A stretch of 64,000 nucleotides of DNA from Bifidobacterium avesanii (GTDB lineage Bacteria; Actinomycetota; Actinomycetes; Actinomycetales; Bifidobacteriaceae). A program made the translations under genes and the position numbers. Position 1 is the stretch's first letter, and every line of letters starts with the position of its first letter. The DNA lies in contig NZ_WBSN01000009.1 in assembly GCF_009299475.1 (NCBI RefSeq), forward strand, positions 37,059 to 101,058. The letters run 5' to 3'. The notes beneath the pieces are model-generated. The model was not told where the DNA came from. It worked only from the letters and a program-made list of their open reading frames with translations, and did no database searches. This document shows positions 60,263-64,000 of the stretch, piece after piece.

Positions 60263-61190
60263 GCCGCTCGGCGGGGATGACCGGCGCCGTCCTCGCCAAT
60301 TGCCCGATCCGTTCCACGAACGCGGCGACCTGCGGCTCCGGATCCAGTGGATAGAGCAGGCCGTAGGCCAGATCCACCGGCTCGCCCCAGTCGACGGGCA
60401 CGTTGACGAGCTGCGGATGCACGCCGTCCCACAGGGGTTTGGAGATCAGGAGGTCGCCGGTCTGCGCGCAGTCGTTGAACACGGCGAGGTTGTAGCGGTC
60501 GATGTCCACCAGCTCGATCGACGGATGCGCCTCCAGCAGGTCGCGTGCCCGGTCGTTGCCGTCATGGCCGCGCCGCATGATGCGGATGCGCGTGCCCTCA
60601 AGGTCATCCAATGAGACGGATTCCCGACGCGCCAACGCGTGGTCGTACGGCACGGCGACGCACAGCGGTTCCCGGCTCAGCGTGAGCGTGCCGCACACAT
60701 GATCCCAATAGCCGGCGTTGAAGGCGGTGGAGACTGCGTCCACGTCCTCGCCCAGATGCGCGATGATGTCGGTGATGTCCCTCTCGTCGTCGGGCATGGG
60801 CACCAGTTCAAGCCGCAGCCCGTCGGACCGCGGTTCCGCGTCGCGCTGCCACAGGTCCAGGATCCGGCGTCCCGACCGCAGCATGGAGACGCCCAGCCGC
60901 ACCGGAACGTCCCGGAAGTCGTTTGCCGCGGCGCTCCGCCGGCGTGCGCGGCGGAGGATGTCGTCGCACTGCCGCATGACGGGCCGGGCGTCCTCCACGA
61001 ATTCGCGGCCGGCCGGGGTGAGCGCCACGCCGCTGCGCGACCGCGTGAACAGCGTGATCCCGAACTCGGCCTCAAAGGTGTTGACCTGCTTGGCCAGCGC
61101 CGGCGCGGAGACGTGCAGAAGCCGCGCGGCCTTGGCGAAGCTGCCCGTCCTCGCCGCGGCGACCACCGCGTCCAAACGCCTGTCGTACAT
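60246..61190 (-). CDS. LysR-family transcriptional regulator
   Basis: The 314-residue protein has the N-terminal helix-turn-helix RRLDAVVAAARTGSFAKAARLLHVSAPALAKQVNTFEAEFGITLFTRSRSGVALTPAGREF (about residues 4-63) and a two-lobed effector domain. The ATG at 61190 has a gaggggac site. It is divergent from an MFS exporter gene and separated by about 180 bases containing AAACCA repeats, so it likely controls that exporter. Confidence 0.9.
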   Translation of the reverse strand: MYDRRLDAVVAAARTGSFAKAARLLHVSAPALAKQVNTFEAEFGITLFTRSRSGVALTPAGREFVEDARPVMRQCDDILRRARRRSAAANDFRDVPVRLGVSMLRSGRRILDLWQRDAEPRSDGLRLELVPMPDDERDITDIIAHLGEDVDAVSTAFNAGYWDHVCGTLTLSREPLCVAVPYDHALARRESVSLDDLEGTRIRIMRRGHDGNDRARDLLEAHPSIELVDIDRYNLAVFNDCAQTGDLLISKPLWDGVHPQLVNVPVDWGEPVDLAYGLLYPLDPEPQVAAFVERIGQLARTAPVIPAERPISRR

Positions 61191-61253
61191 TCCGCCGTCC
61201 CCTCTCCGACAATGGATGCGCATTGGAATGAACGCGCATTGGCAAGGCTGTGT

Positions 61254-61282
61254 AAACCAATGGTTTTCACCATGCAAACCAT
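61254..61282. promoter_or_regulatory. Candidate LysR operator (AAACCA repeats)
   Basis: AAACCAATGGTTT (61254-61266) is a dyad, and ATGGTTT (61260-61266) pairs again with AAACCAT (61276-61282) across nine bases. The array lies between the divergent LysR and MFS genes. Confidence 0.5.
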
Positions 61283-61372
61283 AAGCATGCAGGAACCGTT
61301 GAAAACAAACCGATTCCGAGCATAGCATGTCGTTCGCGGAAATCGAAAAGAATATGTACCAAGGAGAATCGC

Positions 61373-62713
61373 ATGACTGTGAAACCGGGCGCGGCGATCA
61401 CCACGGCGGCTGCGGCGGTCGCCTCGTTCCTGTCCGGCATGGACGTGCTCATCGTCAACGTGGCGCTGCCCACCATCACCGCGGAGCTCGGCGGGAGCAT
61501 GGCCGTCCAGCAGTGGGTCGTGGACGGCTACACGCTGCTGTTCGCCGCGCTGCTGCTGCTCGCGGGCAGTCTCGCGGACCGGTTCGGCGCCAAACGAGTG
61601 TTTTTGATCGGCGCGTCCCTGTTCGCCGCGGCGTCCCTGTTCTGCTCGTTCGCATGGTCGATGGGCGCGCTCGTGGCCGGCCGCTGCGTGCTGGGCGTCG
61701 CCTCGGCGCTCATCCTGCCCGCGTCGATGTCCCTGATCAACGAGGCGAACCCGGAGTCGCACCGCCGCGCATGGGCGTTGGCCCTGTGGGGCGCGGGCGG
61801 CGCCTCGGCCTCCGCGGTGGGGCCGCTGCTTGGCGGTTTGCTTACGCCGATCCATTGGAGTCTGGTGTTCACCGTCAACATACCGTTCTGTCTGCTCATC
61901 CTCGTCGTCGCGCCACGCATCCACGCCTCGCCGCGGCGTCCCGTGCGCTTCGACTGGGTCGGACAGACGCTGGCGCTCGCGGGGCTGGCCACGTTCGTGG
62001 CCGGCATCATCGAGGTCGGACCATTGGGCCTCTTGCATCCGGCCACGCTCGCGTTGCTCCTCTGCGGCGTGCTGCTGCTGGTTGCGTTCGCGGCCTCCCA
62101 AGCCAAGGTCGACGCGCCCATGATGCCGCTCGGCCTGTTCCGCGTGCGCGGCATGCAGGTGGCGCTGCAGATCGGCTTCATCATGATCTTCAACTGGTAC
62201 GGCATGGTGTTCATCTGCACCATGTTCCTGCAGAACCAGCTCGGCATGGGCGCGTTCGCCGCCGGCCTCGTGTTCGTGCCGTCGGCGTTCGTCACGATCG
62301 CCGGCAATCTCGCGGGCGGACGGATCATCACCGCGCTCGGTTCGAAGTTCTCCATCACGCTGGGACTCGCCATCATGATCGCCGGGTTCCTGTTCGAATT
62401 CCTCATGCCGGCGCCCATTCCCGTCTGGGCGGTCGCCACGGGACTGAGCGTCGTAGGCTTCGGCGCGGCCATCACCACACCGGCCGCCGCGGGCGTGGTG
62501 CTCGCAAGCGTGGATGGCTCGCAGACCGGCATCGCCTCCGCCATGTTCAACACGTTCCGCCAGGTGGGCGGCGCGATCGGCGTCGCGGTGTTCGGCGTCG
62601 TCGCCACGTTCCTGCCCTCGCTCGACGCGGCCCTGCGCGTGGTGTTCCTCGCCTCCGCGCTGCTGCTCGTCTACGTGCTCGCATTCGAGTCGCTGCGCTG
62701 GCGGGCGCGGTGA
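61373..62713 (+). CDS. MFS drug-efflux transporter, DHA2-like
   Basis: The 446-residue membrane protein opens with FLSGMDVLIVNVALPTITAELGGSM, the DHA2 signature, followed by QQWVVDGYTLLFAALLLLAGSLADRFGAKRVF (MFS loop motif) and GRCVLGVASALILPASMSLI. At 12-13 helices it is a bit short for the 14-helix class. It would export drugs or metabolites with protons. The ATG has an aaggaga site. The divergent LysR gene is its likely regulator. Confidence 0.87.
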   Translation: MTVKPGAAITTAAAAVASFLSGMDVLIVNVALPTITAELGGSMAVQQWVVDGYTLLFAALLLLAGSLADRFGAKRVFLIGASLFAAASLFCSFAWSMGALVAGRCVLGVASALILPASMSLINEANPESHRRAWALALWGAGGASASAVGPLLGGLLTPIHWSLVFTVNIPFCLLILVVAPRIHASPRRPVRFDWVGQTLALAGLATFVAGIIEVGPLGLLHPATLALLLCGVLLLVAFAASQAKVDAPMMPLGLFRVRGMQVALQIGFIMIFNWYGMVFICTMFLQNQLGMGAFAAGLVFVPSAFVTIAGNLAGGRIITALGSKFSITLGLAIMIAGFLFEFLMPAPIPVWAVATGLSVVGFGAAITTPAAAGVVLASVDGSQTGIASAMFNTFRQVGGAIGVAVFGVVATFLPSLDAALRVVFLASALLLVYVLAFESLRWRAR

Positions 62714-62749
62714 TCGGAAGGACTGCCGCCGCGTGCGACAATGGCGCTT

Positions 62750-63394
62750 ATGAGCGATTCCGTGACCCTGCGCCCGCTGCGCCGCGACGACTATGACGCG
62801 TTGACCGAGCTGGTGCGTCGCATGTGGTACGCCGACCCGGAGATAGGCGTCGATTGCGCGCGTCGGCTGGCGACGGCGGACTTCCATCACTGCCTGTCGT
62901 GCTCCACGCTGGCGACGGTGGCGGTGCGCGATGGCGAAGTGATCGGCATGATTCTGGCTCGCGTGGAGAGGCGGGCCCCGCGATGGCGTTCCACGCCGTT
63001 GAACCCGCATGTCCGCCGCGTGCTGCGCGAGGGATTCTCCCTGATAGTGTCAAGGGAGGGGCGCCGCGGCATCCGCGAGGCGTTCGGCATGGTCCGCACC
63101 GACGCGAAACTGCTGCATGGCCTCAAATCCCGCTATGACGCCGAGATAGTCCTGTTCCTCGTTGACGAGCGGATGCGCGGCGGGGGAGTGGGGCGCACGC
63201 TGTTCGATCATGCGCTGTCGCGCTTCCGCACCGCGGGAGTGCGGCGCTATTTCCTGTTCACCGACACCACCTGCGACGTCGGCTTCTACGATCACCGCGG
63301 TCTGACCCGAATGCGCGAACGATATGTGCCTCACCGTGATGGCGGTTCCGACACGTTCTACCTGTATGAGGGCGTTTGCGCGGGCGTCGCGTAA
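62750..63394 (+). CDS. GNAT-family N-acetyltransferase
   Basis: The 214-residue protein has VTLRPLRRDDYDALTELVRRMWY and then the acetyl-CoA region AEIVLFLVDERMRGGGVGRTLFDHALSRFRTAG (about residues 131-163), with RGGGVG as the Q/RxxGxG/A pyrophosphate loop. It ends in YLYEG, typical of the family. The acceptor is unknown. GACAAT (62737-62742) lies seven bases before the ATG at 62750, so I chose this start over an in-frame ATG three codons upstream that overlaps the -10. Confidence 0.83.
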   Translation: MSDSVTLRPLRRDDYDALTELVRRMWYADPEIGVDCARRLATADFHHCLSCSTLATVAVRDGEVIGMILARVERRAPRWRSTPLNPHVRRVLREGFSLIVSREGRRGIREAFGMVRTDAKLLHGLKSRYDAEIVLFLVDERMRGGGVGRTLFDHALSRFRTAGVRRYFLFTDTTCDVGFYDHRGLTRMRERYVPHRDGGSDTFYLYEGVCAGVA

Positions 63395-63801
63395 TGGGAT
63401 ATGGCGGATACCTGCGTAGTGTGCGGCGGATTCGGGACGCGACGGACATCGATCCGCGTTCTGTGCGGCAGCCAGTCGGCGCGGTGCCGGGCGTTTCCGG
63501 TTTGAAAATGCCAATTGCGCGACTCCCGGTGCGGTTCTTCGGCGTGCGCATGCTGCACAAAATGCATATGGGTGTTCGAGCCGCCTTGGAATCGCTGCGC
63601 ACTATGCGAATGACCGGAGTGGCGTGTGGTGTCGTGTGTGTGCGACACGCCGGTGTGGTGTGTTTTTCCGGGTTGTTTTGCCCGTTCCGTCGGCCGCGTG
63701 GGGTTGTCCGTCCGGTTTTGCGCCGGTTTGCCGCCGGTGTGCGACACGCCGGCGGACGCGAGTGTTCCCAACGGTTAGCGGGGTGCGCCCGCGGTCCGGG
63801 T
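63395..63801. repeat. Non-coding region with a repeated GTGTGCGACACGCCGG element
   Basis: Between the acetyltransferase and the rRNA promoter there is no supported gene. GTGTGCGACACGCCGG occurs at 63638-63653 and 63737-63752, starting 99 bases apart. Each copy contains the dyad GTGT-GCG-ACAC. Such repeats ahead of an rRNA promoter may mark tandem upstream control or repeated promoters. Confidence 0.55.
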
Positions 63802-63830
63802 TTGCGTGTTCGGTCGGGAGCGTGTAAGTT
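63802..63830 (+). promoter_or_regulatory. Probable rRNA operon promoter
   Basis: TTGCGT (63802-63807), a 17-base spacer and TAAGTT (63825-63830) lie about 70 bases before a boxA-like element, near the right edge of the window. Confidence 0.5.
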
Positions 63831-64000
63831 GTTCACTCGCTGCCGCACGGCGGCCCGCCTCCTTCGGGAGATACGGGGCCGGGTGCGTGTTCGCGTGGTT
63901 TGAGAACTCAAGAGCGTGTTTGTACTGCTTGTTTAGACAAGTTTTTTGATTGCCAGTCCAATCCCCGCCCGTCCGGTTTGCGCCGGGCTGGTCCATGAGA
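63831..64000 (+). promoter_or_regulatory. rRNA operon leader (antitermination region), cut by the right edge
   Basis: The segment TTTGAGAACTCAAGAGCGTG (63899-63918) matches the leader element found before 16S rRNA in bifidobacteria and other actinobacteria, and it precedes T-rich sequence (tagacaagttttttgatt). The 16S gene itself should begin just beyond the window; its GATTCTGGCTCAG start is not reached. Confidence 0.65.

Noticed and set aside
63831..64000. Start of 16S rRNA inside the window
   Set aside because: The conserved 16S 5' sequence (GATTCTGGCTCAG) is not reached; only the leader is present.

Overview
The window reads as the chromosome of a high-GC actinobacterium, most likely Bifidobacterium or a close relative. 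The basis is strong GC bias at third codon positions, a fused long-form PurL, LexA sites of the actinobacterial TCGAAC-N4-GTTCGA type, many apparently leaderless genes, and an rRNA leader with a TTTGAGAACTCAAGAG box at the right edge. The genus is inferred from family recollection and codon style; no 16S sequence lies inside the window. I see no prophage, insertion sequence with a transposase, or CRISPR array.

Layout. 1-2400: tail of a medium-chain dehydrogenase, purE-purK, and a Fur-family regulator. 2400-4800: a metal-binding lipoprotein behind a Fur-like box, then an orphan helix-turn-helix protein whose promoter has a G8 tract in the spacer and an 18-bp palindrome at the start site. 4865-14463: carbohydrate and export genes (GH2 beta-galactosidase, heterodimeric ABC exporter, GH78-like rhamnosidase), with a perfect 62-bp palindrome between the first two. 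14766-18756: purD, purM, purF on the minus strand. 18893-23959: an SOS-type Y-family polymerase with a fused C-terminal partner domain, an NhaC-type antiporter and an FNT formate/nitrite channel. 24283-32401: purL and purC, an MFS transporter, a VOC protein, and purT. 32622-42382: aminotransferase, two glycosyltransferases, MATE exporter, threonine aldolase, tRNA-His, Nudix hydrolase, YwiC-like protein, and fused NAD(P)HX epimerase/dehydratase. 42978-47358: the str operon rpsL-rpsG-fusA-tuf. 47504-63394: an alpha/beta hydrolase, a YtrA-like GntR operon, a DXS-like/alcohol dehydrogenase pair, a UvrA paralogue, an orphan HicB, a DNA glycosylase, a PadR-linked oxidoreductase, a methyltransferase, a LysR/MFS divergent pair, and an acetyltransferase. 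63395-64000: rRNA operon promoter and leader.

How the genes fit together. Eight purine genes (purE, K, D, M, F, L, C, T) occupy four transcription units in 32 kb. purF and purC share a near-identical motif at the same distance from their starts, which suggests a common regulator. PurT consumes formate, and a formate-type channel is encoded between these purine units.

The most promising undescribed elements are regulatory. They are: two adjacent genes (DXS-like and alcohol dehydrogenase) with MerR-style stretched promoters; paired PadR operators with exact 15-bp periodicity; a homopolymer-spaced promoter that could phase-vary; two short orphan transcripts ending in intrinsic terminators; and a polymerase-plus-partner fusion behind two LexA boxes. 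About ten genes appear to start directly at the transcription start site.
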